Of a stretch of 64,000 nt of DNA, positions 1 through 11,204 are shown piece by piece. Origin of the DNA: Rhizobacter terrae (GTDB lineage: Bacteria > Pseudomonadota > Gammaproteobacteria > Burkholderiales > Burkholderiaceae_C); contig NZ_QUSW01000004.1 in NCBI RefSeq assembly GCF_003852895.1, forward strand, positions 124,001 to 188,000, read 5' to 3'. The notes beneath the pieces are model-generated. The model made no database searches, was not told where the DNA came from, and worked only from the letters and a program-made list of their open reading frames with translations. Position numbers and translations under genes: made by a program. Position 1 is the stretch's first letter. The number at the start of each line of letters is the position of its first letter.

Positions 1-1304
1 ATCGAGTTGCTCGGGTCGCCCTCGATCACGTTGACCTCTTCGGGCCCACCCAGGCTACCGACCTTGTCCAGCAGCATGAAGCGCACGGCCTGTTCATTCT
101 TCTTGGACAGCACCTTGAGGATGACCGGCGACAGCGCGAACGGCGCCGACACCAGCAGCGACTTCGCTCCTTCGCACAGGCTCGCGTACAGGTGCAGCAT
201 GGTGTCGTCGGACTGCGGCGAGAGGATGGGAATCACCTGATGCCCCGCGGGCAAGGTCAGCGACACCGGCGTGAGCGTGGCCAGCGCCTGCTTCATCGTC
301 GATGAATCCGCATCGTCCAGCAGCAGCTTGAAGCAGCTCTCGTAGATGGCTGCCACCTTCTCGTCGAACACCGCGTGGCCCACGTTGAGCTGGCCGTACA
401 GCGCGCCGTCGGTCCAGTTGGTGGAACCCGTCCACACCGACTTGGGCACGAGCTTGCCGTTCTCGTTCTTCAGCAGCACGAGGAACTTGTCATGCATGAT
501 GGCCGACTGCGGATCGGCCTTGCGAGGCTTGGCGACGGTGCCCAGCTCGGCGCGCTTCACCGCGTCGTCGTTCTTCTTCGCCGTCGTGTCCTTCGCGTCC
601 TTGTGGCGGTGGTGGTAGACGATCTTCACGTCCACGCCGCGCCCGATCGCCTCCTGCAGCCCCTGCAGCAGCTCGACCTGCTGGAACTCGTAGATCGCGC
701 CGTGAAGGGCCCAGGTGTTGTCCTCGGCCTTCTTCATGTAGGCCAGCAGCGCTTCCTTCAGCCCGTTGGACAGCCAATCGCGTGCCTTCTTCGCCTTGGG
801 CGTGTTGGCGGCGAGATCGGCCACGTCGCCGAACTTCGTGTTGAAGGCGCTGCTCGCGGCCGCGGCGCGGTTGAAATGGACGAAGGTCTCGTCGTGCGTC
901 GGGTCCTCGGTGGTCACGTCCAGCGTGATGCCGTCGCCCTGCGGCGCTTCGGTCGGGCTCAGCGCGGGCATCATCTGGCCCGGTGCACCGTAGCGCGGCA
1001 CGACGGTGAACCTGTAGCGATGCGCCGGCATGAGCGTGTAGTCACCCCAGCGGAATTTCTGCAGTGGCGCGGTGAGCGTGGTGCCGCCGCCCTGCAGGTC
1101 GCTCGGGAAGCGCAGCATGTTGGGCAGCCAGCGGAATTCGCCCGCCACCGGCGCGGACGATGCCGGCCCCATGTCCATCCGCCCGATCGAAAAGCCCAGG
1201 CAGCCCGGCCGCTTGTCGTCTTGCAGGTCCATCGCGATGATGGCGTTGCGCGTGCCCGCGATGACGCGGACGGTGAGCCCCTGCCTGGTCACGCTGGCTT
1301 TCAT
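1..1304 (-). CDS. Phospholipase D-like protein, C-terminus cut by window edge
   Basis: The reading frame is open from an ATG at 1304 to the left edge (434 codons), so the C-terminus is missing. Residues 1 to about 150 match no family I recognise. The middle looks like a PLDc_2-type phosphodiesterase half-domain: a putative strand segment VDVKIVYHHRHKD, then H271-x-K273 in IMHDKFLVL, followed by VWTGSTNWTDGALYGQLN. This H-x-K plus GS-x-N arrangement is the HKD-type catalytic site of the phospholipase D superfamily. A second half-domain appears to begin before the edge (SDDTMLHLYASLCEGAKSLL). No signal peptide is visible. A GAGGGG ribosome binding site lies 7 bases before the ATG. Superfamily members include phospholipases, nucleases and cardiolipin synthases; the substrate here is unknown. 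Superfamily call is fairly sure, function is not. Confidence 0.72.
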   Translation of the reverse strand, partial: MKASVTRQGLTVRVIAGTRNAIIAMDLQDDKRPGCLGFSIGRMDMGPASSAPVAGEFRWLPNMLRFPSDLQGGGTTLTAPLQKFRWGDYTLMPAHRYRFTVVPRYGAPGQMMPALSPTEAPQGDGITLDVTTEDPTHDETFVHFNRAAAASSAFNTKFGDVADLAANTPKAKKARDWLSNGLKEALLAYMKKAEDNTWALHGAIYEFQQVELLQGLQEAIGRGVDVKIVYHHRHKDAKDTTAKKNDDAVKRAELGTVAKPRKADPQSAIMHDKFLVLLKNENGKLVPKSVWTGSTNWTDGALYGQLNVGHAVFDEKVAAIYESCFKLLLDDADSSTMKQALATLTPVSLTLPAGHQVIPILSPQSDDTMLHLYASLCEGAKSLLVSAPFALSPVILKVLSKKNEQAVRFMLLDKVGSLGGPEEVNVIEGDPSNS

Positions 1305-1415
1305 CGCAGATCCCCTCGTCGGCATCACCTGGGCCGGATGAGCGCAATGGTGGACCTGCAATGCCCCTGCTGGCATCCCTAACTTGGCTGATCCTCTCGG
1401 GGGTTGCCCAGCCGC

Positions 1416-3053
1416 TCACCCACTCAGGCCAAAGGCCTTGGGCTTCTTGCCCGCACGGTGCGCCCGCAGCAAGACGGTCGGGAAGCTCACCGGCAGCGTG
1501 GTCGGGAAGTCGCGGCTGAAGTGAAGGCCGCGGCTTTCATGGCGCATCAGCGCCGAGCGCACGATGAGTTCGGCGCAGTCCACCAGGTTGCGCAGCTCCA
1601 GCAGGTCGCGGTTCACGCGGAAGTTGGCGTAGTAGTCGTCGATCTCGCTCTTGAGCAGCTTGATGCGGTGCAGCGCCCGCTCCAGCCGCTTGGTGGTGCG
1701 CACGATGCCCACGTAGTTCCACATCAGCAGGCGCAGCTCGTCCCAGTTGTGGGCGATGACCACCTGCTCGTCGGCGTTCTCCACCTGGCTTTCGTCCCAG
1801 GCGGGCAGCGAGGGCATCTCTGCCTCGGGCCGCGAGAGGATGTGGGCCGCGCAGGTACGGCCCAACACCACGCACTCCAGCAGCGAGTTGCTCGCCAGGC
1901 GGTTGGCGCCGTGCAGGCCGGTGTAGGTCGTCTCGCCCACCGCGTACAGGCCCGGCAGGTCGCTGCGGCCCTGCAAGTCGGTGACGATGCCGCCGCAGGT
2001 GTAGTGCGCGGCCGGCACCACCGGAATCGGCTGGCGGGAGATGTCGATGCCCAGCTTCATGCACCGGGCGTGGATGGTCGGGAAGTGCTCCTTCAGGAAC
2101 GCTTCGCCCAGGTGGGTCGCGTCCAGCAGCACGTAGTCCAGGCCATGGCGCTTCATCTCGAAGTCGATGGCGCGCGCCACGATGTCGCGCGGCGCCAGTT
2201 CCAGCCGCTCGTCGTGCGCGGCCATGAAGCGCGTGCCGTCGGGCAGCTTGAGCAAGGCCCCCTCTCCCCGCAACGCCTCGGTGATGAGGAAGCTGCGCTC
2301 CTGCGGGTGGTACAGGCAGGTGGGATGGAACTGGATGAACTCCATGTTCCCGATGCGGCAGCCCGCCCGCCAGGCCATCGCAATGCCGTCGCCGGTGGCG
2401 GTGTCAGGGTTGCTGGTGTAGCGGTAGACCTTGCCGACGCCGCCGGTGGCCATCACCACGGCGGAGGCAGGCAGGGTTTCCACCCGCTGGTGGTCGATGT
2501 CCAGCGCATAGATGCCGTAGCAGCGTGGCGTCTCCTCGCGCTTGAGGTGGCGCGAGGTGATGAGGTCCAGCGCCATCCAGCGCTCGCGCAGCTGGATGTT
2601 GGGGTGCTTCTTCACGCGCTCGAGCAGGGCGTCGTGGATGGCCTTGCCGGTGGCATCCGCCGCGTGCGCAATGCGCCGCACCGCATGGCCGCCTTCGCGG
2701 GTGAGGTGCAGGCCCAGGGGACCGTCAGGGTCGGGCGAGAACGGCACGCCACTCTTGACCAGCCACTCCACCGCCTCGGCGCTGTGCTCGGCGATGAAGC
2801 GCGCCGTCTGCTCGTCCACCAGGCCGGCGCCCGCATCCTGCGTGTCGCGCACGTGCGACTCGATGCTGTCGTCGCTGCCCAGCACGCCCACGATGCCGCC
2901 CTGCGCCCAGGCGGTCGCGCCCTCGTCCAGGTTGCGCTTGGCGAGCACCACGACGGGGCATTTCTCGGCTGTGTGCAGCGCCACCGTGAGGCCGGCCAGG
3001 CCGGCGCCCACGATCACCACCGGCGAGGTACAGGGTTCTTCTGGAGTGGTCAT
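1416..3053 (-). CDS. nadB: L-aspartate oxidase
   Basis: NadB oxidises L-aspartate to iminoaspartate with FAD, the first step of de novo NAD synthesis, in the cytoplasm. The 545-residue protein begins with the FAD-binding motif [11 protein letters not shown] (G16, G18, G21), carries the family blocks [22 protein letters not shown] and [16 protein letters not shown], and ends in the helical C-terminal domain of the succinate dehydrogenase/NadB flavoprotein family. Length is normal. I chose the ATG at 3053; a second in-frame ATG at 3101 would add 16 residues before the FAD motif, and neither has a clear ribosome binding site. nadA and nadC are not next to it. The gene is transcribed away from the unrelated gene at 3314, with a TAGAAT element at 3125-3130 as a possible -10 box. 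Identity is secure; the start is uncertain. Confidence 0.95.
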   Translation of the reverse strand: MTTPEEPCTSPVVIVGAGLAGLTVALHTAEKCPVVVLAKRNLDEGATAWAQGGIVGVLGSDDSIESHVRDTQDAGAGLVDEQTARFIAEHSAEAVEWLVKSGVPFSPDPDGPLGLHLTREGGHAVRRIAHAADATGKAIHDALLERVKKHPNIQLRERWMALDLITSRHLKREETPRCYGIYALDIDHQRVETLPASAVVMATGGVGKVYRYTSNPDTATGDGIAMAWRAGCRIGNMEFIQFHPTCLYHPQERSFLITEALRGEGALLKLPDGTRFMAAHDERLELAPRDIVARAIDFEMKRHGLDYVLLDATHLGEAFLKEHFPTIHARCMKLGIDISRQPIPVVPAAHYTCGGIVTDLQGRSDLPGLYAVGETTYTGLHGANRLASNSLLECVVLGRTCAAHILSRPEAEMPSLPAWDESQVENADEQVVIAHNWDELRLLMWNYVGIVRTTKRLERALHRIKLLKSEIDDYYANFRVNRDLLELRNLVDCAELIVRSALMRHESRGLHFSRDFPTTLPVSFPTVLLRAHRAGKKPKAFGLSG

Positions 3054-3124
3054 GGGCGCAGCGTGCCGTGTTCGCAGGCCGCAACGGGCCGGCGTCGGCA
3101 TGACGGAAAGGTGACGATCGGGGA

Positions 3125-3130
3125 ATTCTA
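3125..3130 (-). promoter_or_regulatory. Possible -10 element for nadB
   Basis: Read on the minus strand this is TAGAAT, one mismatch from the sigma70 consensus, placed so that transcription would begin about 65 bases before the chosen nadB start. No convincing -35 hexamer is present at 16-18 bases, so this is a weak call. The rest of the 3054-3313 gap holds a 6-base-arm palindrome (ATCCCA/TGGGAT near 3186-3203) and nothing else I recognise. Confidence 0.3.
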
Positions 3131-3313
3131 GGGTCTGCCCGCACTGCCACAGGCCGGCAGGGTCGCAGGCACGGGACCTGCCTGCATCCCATCATCGTGG
3201 GATGGTCCACCCTGAAGAGTCATGAAATCATCGTTTACATCGGCCCTCGGGAGGGGCCTGCTCACCTAAACTGCCCTTGAACCGTGGACCGTTCTCGGGC
3301 CGGGAAGCGAACC

Positions 3314-4606
3314 ATGAACTTTTCCAATTCGGGTGGCTGGGTCTCCACGCCACCTCCGCAAGACCAGGTCGATGATCCTGAGGCTTGGCAGTCGACCCGC
3401 GCCCAGACGCAGGTCGCCCGCGACGAGCAGGCCTACCTCGATTCCGGGCCGGACGACATCGGCCGCCTAGTGGCCGACAACCTGCGCGAGCTCTTCGTCA
3501 CCTGCGATGCGGGCCCGGCGCTGCAGCAGCAGTTCGAATTCCACTGCCCGGAGTTCATCGCCATCCACGATGTGGCCACGCATTCATCGCGCAAGCTGCT
3601 GGCGGGCATCGCTTCGGCCAGCAAGAGCGCGGTGAAGCGGCTGGTGATCCGCCGGCAGGGCTACGGCAACACGCTGGCCACGCTGGAGTTCGTGGAGCTG
3701 CCCACGGCCGACGGCAAGCCGCTGCGCATCTATTCCACCGAGGCCGACGCCGACACCACCACCCGCCATGCCCTGGCCCGCACGCTGCTGGGCTTCAGCA
3801 CGCTGGGCGTGGTGCTGGTGGGCGACCTGCCCGGCCATTCGATGGCGGGTGTGTTCAAGCCCCTGCACGACGACATGATCACCGGCCCATGGCCGAACCG
3901 GAACATGCTGCTGCTGCCGCTGTCCACCGCGAATGCGCTGGTGACCCAGGGCATGGAACTGGGCCGAGGCACCGGCGTGAACGTGCGCACCACGCCGCAG
4001 GTGTCGCGGCCGGCGGATGCCTGGAACTTCATCAGCAGCACCTGGGGCAAGCTGAAGCAGGAATTGCGGGGCCTCGGCCAGCCGGCGGGCGCGCCTGCGT
4101 CCATGGCGCCGCCCTACCAGCCGCGCCTGGAACCGCAACGCGCCGCGCCGCAGGATTACTCGTCACGCAGCACGCCATTGCCGCTGCGGCCGATGCCCGC
4201 CGTGCCGACACAAAGCGCTCGCGATGCCGCCGCCCGCGACCCGCTCACCCGCTACGTGCAGCAGCTCAGCGAGTTGACCGGCATGGTCAGCGTGTGCATT
4301 TTCGAAGTGGCTACCGGACGCGACCTCATGCACGCCGGCGCCAGCCCCGGGCCGGAAGACCTCGCCACGCACGGCTCCGATTTGCTGTCGGCCATGCTCA
4401 CCACCAGCCGCACGCTCGGACTGGGGCATGCGCTGCCCGAGGCGGCCATCACGCTGGGTGCGCATCACCTGGTGCTGCGTGCGGTGCCCAAGCACCCCGG
4501 CCTGGCCATGCATGCAGTGCTCGACAAGACGCACGCCAACCTCACGCTGGCACGCCTGCAGATCATGCGCATGGATGCCGTGTTCGACGAGCCCGCACCG
4601 ACCTGA
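3314..4606 (+). CDS. Unassigned protein with roadblock-like C-terminal domain
   Basis: A 430-residue soluble protein I cannot name. Residues about 45-240 form one conserved-looking segment (LVADNLRELFVTCDAGP, then alternating hydrophobic strands and LVGDLPGHSMAGVFKPLHDD). A proline-rich linker of about 50 residues follows (APPYQPRLEP onward). The last 110 residues (RYVQQLSELTGMVSVCIFEVATGRDLMHAG to the end) have the length and strand-helix pattern of a roadblock/LC7 domain, a fold used by bacterial GTPase-regulating proteins such as MglB; that match is by pattern only. There is no signal peptide or membrane segment. The ATG at 3314 follows GGGAAG; a GTG at 3284 in the same frame is an alternative. 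It faces the response regulator tail to tail, one base apart, and diverges from nadB. Confidence 0.75.
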   Translation: MNFSNSGGWVSTPPPQDQVDDPEAWQSTRAQTQVARDEQAYLDSGPDDIGRLVADNLRELFVTCDAGPALQQQFEFHCPEFIAIHDVATHSSRKLLAGIASASKSAVKRLVIRRQGYGNTLATLEFVELPTADGKPLRIYSTEADADTTTRHALARTLLGFSTLGVVLVGDLPGHSMAGVFKPLHDDMITGPWPNRNMLLLPLSTANALVTQGMELGRGTGVNVRTTPQVSRPADAWNFISSTWGKLKQELRGLGQPAGAPASMAPPYQPRLEPQRAAPQDYSSRSTPLPLRPMPAVPTQSARDAAARDPLTRYVQQLSELTGMVSVCIFEVATGRDLMHAGASPGPEDLATHGSDLLSAMLTTSRTLGLGHALPEAAITLGAHHLVLRAVPKHPGLAMHAVLDKTHANLTLARLQIMRMDAVFDEPAPT

Positions 4607-4607
4607 C

Positions 4608-5369
4608 TCACCCGTCCGGTGCCTGCCGCAAAGCCTCTTCAAGCGCGGCGAGCAACTGCCGCGCCTCCACCGGCTTGACAAGGTAGGCTGCGCAGCCGGC
4701 CGCCAGCATGTCCTCGCGCTGGAAGCGATCCGGGTAGGCCGTGACTGCCACCACCGGAAGCATCGCCGTCGCGGGGTCCTGCTTGACGAGCTTGACGAAG
4801 CTCAGTCCATCCATGCCCGGCAGGTTCAGGTCCAGCAGCACGACATCGGGATGCTGCCGTGACAGGCTCTCCAGCGCCTGCTCGGCCGTCGTGTTGCTGA
4901 GCACGAGGTGCCCGCTCAGCCGCACCCGTTCACCGGCGAGCTTCATGTCGATGCGGTGGTCTTCCACGATCATCACCTTGAGCTGCGCCTTGCGCCGCTC
5001 GGCCTCATCGAGGTAGGCCTGGACCTGTGATGCCAGCTGCCGCGTGTCGATGGGCTTGGCGATGTAGCCGTTGCAGCCGGCATCCAGCGCCTTGCGCTCG
5101 TCGCCCTTCATGGTGAAGGCGGTCATGGCGATGATGGGCAGCTCGGCATAGCGCGGGTCCGCCTTGAGCAGCCGGGTCAGCGCCAGGCCGTCCATGCCCG
5201 GCAGGCCGATGTCCATGAGGATGATGTCGGGTGCACCGAGAGGCAGGACGCGAAGCACCTCCTCCGCATCCTCGCAGGACTGGACGACGTAGCCCTCCAT
5301 CGTCAAGAGGCTGCAGGCCAGCTTGCGGTTGATGAGGTTGTCGTCGACGACGAGGACGCGTGCAGCCAT
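4608..5369 (-). CDS. Double-receiver response regulator
   Basis: The 253-residue protein consists of two CheY-like receiver domains and nothing else. Receiver 1 (residues 4-120) has the acidic pair D9-D10, phospho-acceptor D53 in MDIGLPGMDG, T83 and K105. Receiver 2 (131-250) has E136-D137, D180 in LDLNLPGMDG, a threonine in VAVTAYP and the VKP lysine. Both sites look intact, so the protein could take two phosphoryl groups or relay between them. It has no DNA-binding or enzymatic output domain, so it must act by protein contact or as a phosphate sink. AGGGAGG precedes the ATG. It starts 12 bases after the stop of the histidine kinase, which is its obvious partner in one operon. Confidence 0.93.
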   Translation of the reverse strand: MAARVLVVDDNLINRKLACSLLTMEGYVVQSCEDAEEVLRVLPLGAPDIILMDIGLPGMDGLALTRLLKADPRYAELPIIAMTAFTMKGDERKALDAGCNGYIAKPIDTRQLASQVQAYLDEAERRKAQLKVMIVEDHRIDMKLAGERVRLSGHLVLSNTTAEQALESLSRQHPDVVLLDLNLPGMDGLSFVKLVKQDPATAMLPVVAVTAYPDRFQREDMLAAGCAAYLVKPVEARQLLAALEEALRQAPDG

Positions 5370-5381
5370 GGACCTCCCTGC

Positions 5382-7232
5382 TCAGTGCGCCACCGGTTGC
5401 GCGATGGTGGTCGGCAACTCGACATGGAAGGTGCTGCCCACGCCTTCCTCGCTGTGCACCTCGATGCGCCCGCCATGCAGCTCGACGAGGCGCCGCGTGA
5501 GCGTGAGCCCGAGGCCTGTGCCTTCATAGCGGCGCGTGAGGCCCCCGTCGAGCTGGCGGAAGGCCTCGAACAGGCGGCCCATGTCCGTCTGCGCGATGCC
5601 GATGCCGGTGTCCTTGACCGACATGCGCCAGCGATCGTCACCGCAACGCTCGGCCGTCACCGATACCTCGCCGCCCGCGTCGGTGAACTTGACGGCGTTG
5701 GACAGCAGGTTGAAGAGGATCTGGCGGAACTTCTGCAGGTCCAGCGTCACCTTGTCCAGCCCGTCGATGACCGGGCTGCGCAAGGTGATCTGCTTCTTGC
5801 GCGCAATGGGCGCCACCACGTTGCACACCGACACCACCGCCTGCTGCAGGGCGAATTCCTCGGGGTAGACCTCCATTCGGCCAGCCTCCACCTTGGACAG
5901 GTCGAGCACGTCGTTGATGAGCTGCAGCAGGTGCTGGCCGCATTCATGGATGTCGCCCAGGTACTCCAGCTGCGTGTCGTTCAGCGTGCCGGGCCGCTGG
6001 TCGATGAGCAGTTCGGTGAACCCGAGGATGCCGTTCAGGGGCGTGCGCAATTCGTGCGACATGTTGGCGAGGAACTCGCTCTTGAGGCGGTTCGCCTCCT
6101 GCAGCAGTTGCTCGCTGCGGCGACGTTCGGTGGCATCGCGGATGGTGCTGGCGATCAGCAGCCCATCCTCGGTCTGGATCGGGCTCAGGCTGATCTCCAC
6201 CGGGAACTCGCTGCCGTCCTTGCGCAGCCCGTAGAGCTCCAGCCCCGCGCCCATCTGGCGGACCTTGGGGCTGGCGAAGAAGCCGGCGCGCCGGCCGGGG
6301 TGTGCATCACGGAAGCGCTGCGGCACCAGCACCTCCACCGCCTGGCCCAGCAGCTCTTCGCGCTTCCAGCCGAAGAGCCGCAGGGTCTGCGAGTTGACGA
6401 GAACGATGCGCCCGGATTCCTCCACGATGACCATCGCATCCGGTGCGGATTCGAGCAGGTCGCGGAACTGCCGGTCGGCCTTGCGGCGCGCCTCGATGCG
6501 ATCGGTGGTGTCGCGCACCGCGCACATCACCATGGTGCCTTCTTCGGTCTGCAGCGGGCTCAGGCTGATCTCGACCGGAAACTCCTCGCCGCTCTTGCGC
6601 TGGCCGAACAACTCCAGCCCGGCACCCATGGACCGCGTGCGCGGCTTGCCGAAGAAGCCGGCGCGCCGGCCGATGTGGCTTTGCCGATAGCGCTTGGGCA
6701 GCAGCATTTCCACCGGCTGGCCCAGCATGTCGGCCCGCGCATGGCCGAACACCTCCTGGGCCTGCGCATTCGCCAGCACGATGCGTCCGGTGACGTTGAC
6801 GATGAGCATCGCGTCGGGCGTGGTCTCCAGCAGGTCGCGGAACTTGGCCTCGACCAGCCGCGTGTCGCGCAGCGTCTTCAGCGGCGTTACGTCCTTCTGG
6901 GTGATGACGAAGAACTCCAGCAGCCCATCCGACGAATTCACGGCCTTGGCGGAGCCGCTCACATGCAGGGCCGATCCGTCCTTGCGATGCCGCACCGATT
7001 CGTCGATGGTGACGCCCCGCAAGCGGGCATCGCTCAACATCTGGTCGAAGGATGCGCGCTGCTCGTCGGCCACCACCAGGTCCGCCATGGAGCGCCCCGT
7101 GGCCTCCAGGGAGGCATAGCCGAAGATCGCCTCGGCCGCACTGCTCCAGTGCAAGACACACCCCACGGGGTCCAGGATGACGACAGCGTCAGGATTGTGG
7201 TCCCTGACGGCCGCATCGAAGCTCGAAGCCAT
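5382..7232 (-). CDS. Soluble triple-PAS sensor histidine kinase
   Basis: Cytoplasmic hybrid-less histidine kinase of 616 residues. It has three PAS domains (about 7-125, 130-250 and 257-375), a HisKA domain with H393 in [13 protein letters not shown], and a HATPase_c domain with the N box (NLLSNAVKF), G1 (DTGIGI) and G2 (GTGLGLTLT) motifs. PAS 2 and PAS 3 are near copies: both contain FRDLLE, a RRAGFF block, MGAGLEL and FPVEISLSP, which indicates tandem duplication. No membrane segment or signal peptide is present, so the signal must be internal, such as a small ligand or redox state. The ATG at 7232 has GGGAG upstream; the frame extends to 7298 but without support. It is followed at once by the double-receiver regulator and is separated from clpB by a terminator. 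Confidence 0.95.
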   Translation of the reverse strand: MASSFDAAVRDHNPDAVVILDPVGCVLHWSSAAEAIFGYASLEATGRSMADLVVADEQRASFDQMLSDARLRGVTIDESVRHRKDGSALHVSGSAKAVNSSDGLLEFFVITQKDVTPLKTLRDTRLVEAKFRDLLETTPDAMLIVNVTGRIVLANAQAQEVFGHARADMLGQPVEMLLPKRYRQSHIGRRAGFFGKPRTRSMGAGLELFGQRKSGEEFPVEISLSPLQTEEGTMVMCAVRDTTDRIEARRKADRQFRDLLESAPDAMVIVEESGRIVLVNSQTLRLFGWKREELLGQAVEVLVPQRFRDAHPGRRAGFFASPKVRQMGAGLELYGLRKDGSEFPVEISLSPIQTEDGLLIASTIRDATERRRSEQLLQEANRLKSEFLANMSHELRTPLNGILGFTELLIDQRPGTLNDTQLEYLGDIHECGQHLLQLINDVLDLSKVEAGRMEVYPEEFALQQAVVSVCNVVAPIARKKQITLRSPVIDGLDKVTLDLQKFRQILFNLLSNAVKFTDAGGEVSVTAERCGDDRWRMSVKDTGIGIAQTDMGRLFEAFRQLDGGLTRRYEGTGLGLTLTRRLVELHGGRIEVHSEEGVGSTFHVELPTTIAQPVAH

Positions 7233-7302
7233 TGCGTTTCTCCCTGGAAAACGCCTGCGGCTCGTGATGGCCGCCTGAAGCGGCGAGCCTACTCTCATGC
7301 AT

Positions 7303-7346
7303 GAGAAAAGACAAAGGCCGCGGCGCTCTCGCGGCCGCGGCCTTTG
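7303..7346 (-). terminator. Intrinsic terminator of clpB
   Basis: A perfect 12-base-pair stem (7312-7323 with 7335-7346) lies just beyond the clpB stop. On the minus strand it is followed by TCTTTTCTC. It separates clpB from the histidine kinase gene downstream. Confidence 0.75.
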
Positions 7347-7368
7347 CCATGGTGCGGTCAGTCGACCG

Positions 7369-9957
<2,589 letters not shown>

Positions 9958-9979
9958 GGAAATCCTCTCGTTGCCACCG

Positions 9980-10010
9980 ATTTAAGGCGAATCCTCGCGA
10001 ATTCAAGCCG
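9980..10010 (-). promoter_or_regulatory. Sigma32-like heat-shock promoter of clpB
   Basis: On the minus strand the sequence reads GGCTTGAA, 14 bases, then CCTTAAAT. The first block matches the heat-shock sigma factor -35 consensus well and the second resembles the CCCCATNT -10 block at 4 of 7 specified positions. It ends about 22 bases before the clpB ATG. Sigma32 control of clpB is known in other proteobacteria, which supports the call. Confidence 0.5.
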
Positions 10011-10070
10011 ACGACACTTGACCAGGAGCAAACCGCATGCGCGAAGTTGGCACAGCTTGCGCCATGGCCA

Positions 10071-10463
10071 CTACGACGGCAGCAGGGCTTTCACCACGTT
10101 GTAGCCCACGGCGGCGCAGGCCAGCGAACCGAGCACATGCGCGGCCGTGTGGCCCAGCGCCAGGGCCCAATGCCCACGCTGCAGGAGGATGAGCGACTCG
10201 CCGGAGTACGAAGAGAAGGTCGTGAGGCCGCCCAGCAGGCCGGTCACCAGCAGCAGCCTCAGCAGCTCGTTGGGCGTGCGCTCGAACCACATCAGCAGGC
10301 CGCCGATCATGAGGCCGCCGGCGCAGTTCACGAGCAGCGTGCCCAGCGGGAAACCGGCCCACTTGCTGTTGAGCCACAGACCCGCGAGCCAGCGCAGCCA
10401 GGCGCCGGTGGTGGCACCGACCGCGACCGCGGCCACCTGCGCGAACGAGGGCGAGGCGATCAT
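10071..10463 (-). CDS. crcB: Fluoride ion channel CrcB/Fluc
   Basis: Inner-membrane protein of 130 residues that exports fluoride as a dual-topology dimer. It has four hydrophobic segments and the family signatures GTLLVNCAGG (with the pore asparagine) and GLLGGLTTFSSYSGE (the TTFSS phenylalanine and serine track). Length is typical for a single-gene Fluc. Its ATG overlaps the moaE stop as ATGA, so it is translated from the end of the molybdenum cofactor cluster. No fluoride riboswitch can sit before it because the upstream bases are moaE coding sequence. A role tied to molybdenum cofactor synthesis is not suggested by the sequence; co-transcription is the only link. Confidence 0.95.
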   Translation of the reverse strand: MIASPSFAQVAAVAVGATTGAWLRWLAGLWLNSKWAGFPLGTLLVNCAGGLMIGGLLMWFERTPNELLRLLLVTGLLGGLTTFSSYSGESLILLQRGHWALALGHTAAHVLGSLACAAVGYNVVKALLPS

Positions 10464-10942
10464 GCGGCCGCGTTCGCGCTGGCCAGGCCCCAGCGCTTCA
10501 TCGCGTCGTCGTCGCTCACGCGGGCATCGACCCAGCGTGCGCCTTCGGGCGTGTGTTCCTTCTTCCAGAACGGCGCCTGGGTCTTGAGGTAGTCCATGAG
10601 GAATTCGCAGGCCTGGAAGGCGTCCGCACGGTGGGAGGAAGTGACGGCCACGAGCACGATCTGGTCTTGCGGCCTGAGCGGGCCCACGCGATGGATGACG
10701 CGAACGGCATGAATGTCGAAACGGAACAGCGCCTCGTCGATCATGGCCTCGATGGCCTTCTCGGTCATGCCCGGGTAGTGCTCCAGCTCCATGGCGGTGA
10801 CGCCCAGGCCTTCGTTGTGGTCTCGCACGGTGCCAACGAAGGTGGCGATGGCGCCCACGGCAGGGTCCTGGGCACGCAGGGCCGCCACCTCGCGGGAGAG
10901 GTCGAAGTCCTCGGTCTGGATGCTGACGCGGGCGCGGTCCAT
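10460..10942 (-). CDS. moaE: Molybdopterin synthase large subunit
   Basis: MoaE is the catalytic subunit that uses MoaD thiocarboxylate to insert two sulfurs into cyclic pyranopterin monophosphate, making molybdopterin. The 160-residue protein has the family blocks GAIATFVGTVRDHN, LEHYPGMTEKAI, RVGPLRPQDQIVLVAV and the C-terminal LKTQAPFWKKE, which holds the conserved active-site lysines. I start it at the ATG at 10942, 7 bases after the moaD stop; the frame runs further upstream but would overlap moaD in another frame. Its stop overlaps crcB by four bases. It works with moaD just upstream. Confidence 0.95.
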   Translation of the reverse strand: MDRARVSIQTEDFDLSREVAALRAQDPAVGAIATFVGTVRDHNEGLGVTAMELEHYPGMTEKAIEAMIDEALFRFDIHAVRVIHRVGPLRPQDQIVLVAVTSSHRADAFQACEFLMDYLKTQAPFWKKEHTPEGARWVDARVSDDDAMKRWGLASANAAA

Positions 10943-10949
10943 GCCGGTC

Positions 10950-11204
10950 TCAGCCGCCCGTGACCGGCGGGAAGAAGGCCACCTCGGCATTCGGGCCGAC
11001 GGCAGCGGATTCATCGCTCAGCGACTGGTTGAGCGCGCAGCGCAGCGCCTTGCCTCGTGCGAGCGCGGCGGCATGCGCGGGGCTCCGGGCGATGAGCAGG
11101 TCGCGCACGGCGCCCAGCGTGGCGCCTTCGGGCAACTCGATCTGCTCGCCGCTGCCCAGCACCTCGCGGATGGAAGCGAAATAGCGCACCCGGACCGTGT
11201 TCAT
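10950..11204 (-). CDS. moaD: Molybdopterin synthase sulfur carrier subunit
   Basis: MoaD is a ubiquitin-fold sulfur carrier of 84 residues. It ends in the diagnostic Gly-Gly (FFPPVTGG), which is adenylated and converted to a thiocarboxylate before sulfur transfer in the MoaD-MoaE complex. The N-terminal strand VRVRYFASIREVLG and LPEGATLGAVRDLL match the family. The ATG overlaps the moeA stop as ATGA, and moaE follows after 7 bases, so translation of the three genes is coupled. The activating enzyme (MoeB) is not in the window. Confidence 0.96.
   Translation of the reverse strand: MNTVRVRYFASIREVLGSGEQIELPEGATLGAVRDLLIARSPAHAAALARGKALRCALNQSLSDESAAVGPNAEVAFFPPVTGG

Noticed and set aside
375-1382. 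335-codon open frame on the plus strand
   Set aside because: Antisense to the phospholipase D-like frame, which has an H-x-K motif and a ribosome binding site and runs off the edge.
5385-7304. 639-codon open frame on the plus strand
   Set aside because: Antisense shadow of the PAS histidine kinase, whose domains are unmistakable on the minus strand.
10464-10520. Possible fluoride riboswitch before crcB
   Set aside because: The bases before crcB are moaE coding sequence and the stop/start overlap leaves no room for a leader.
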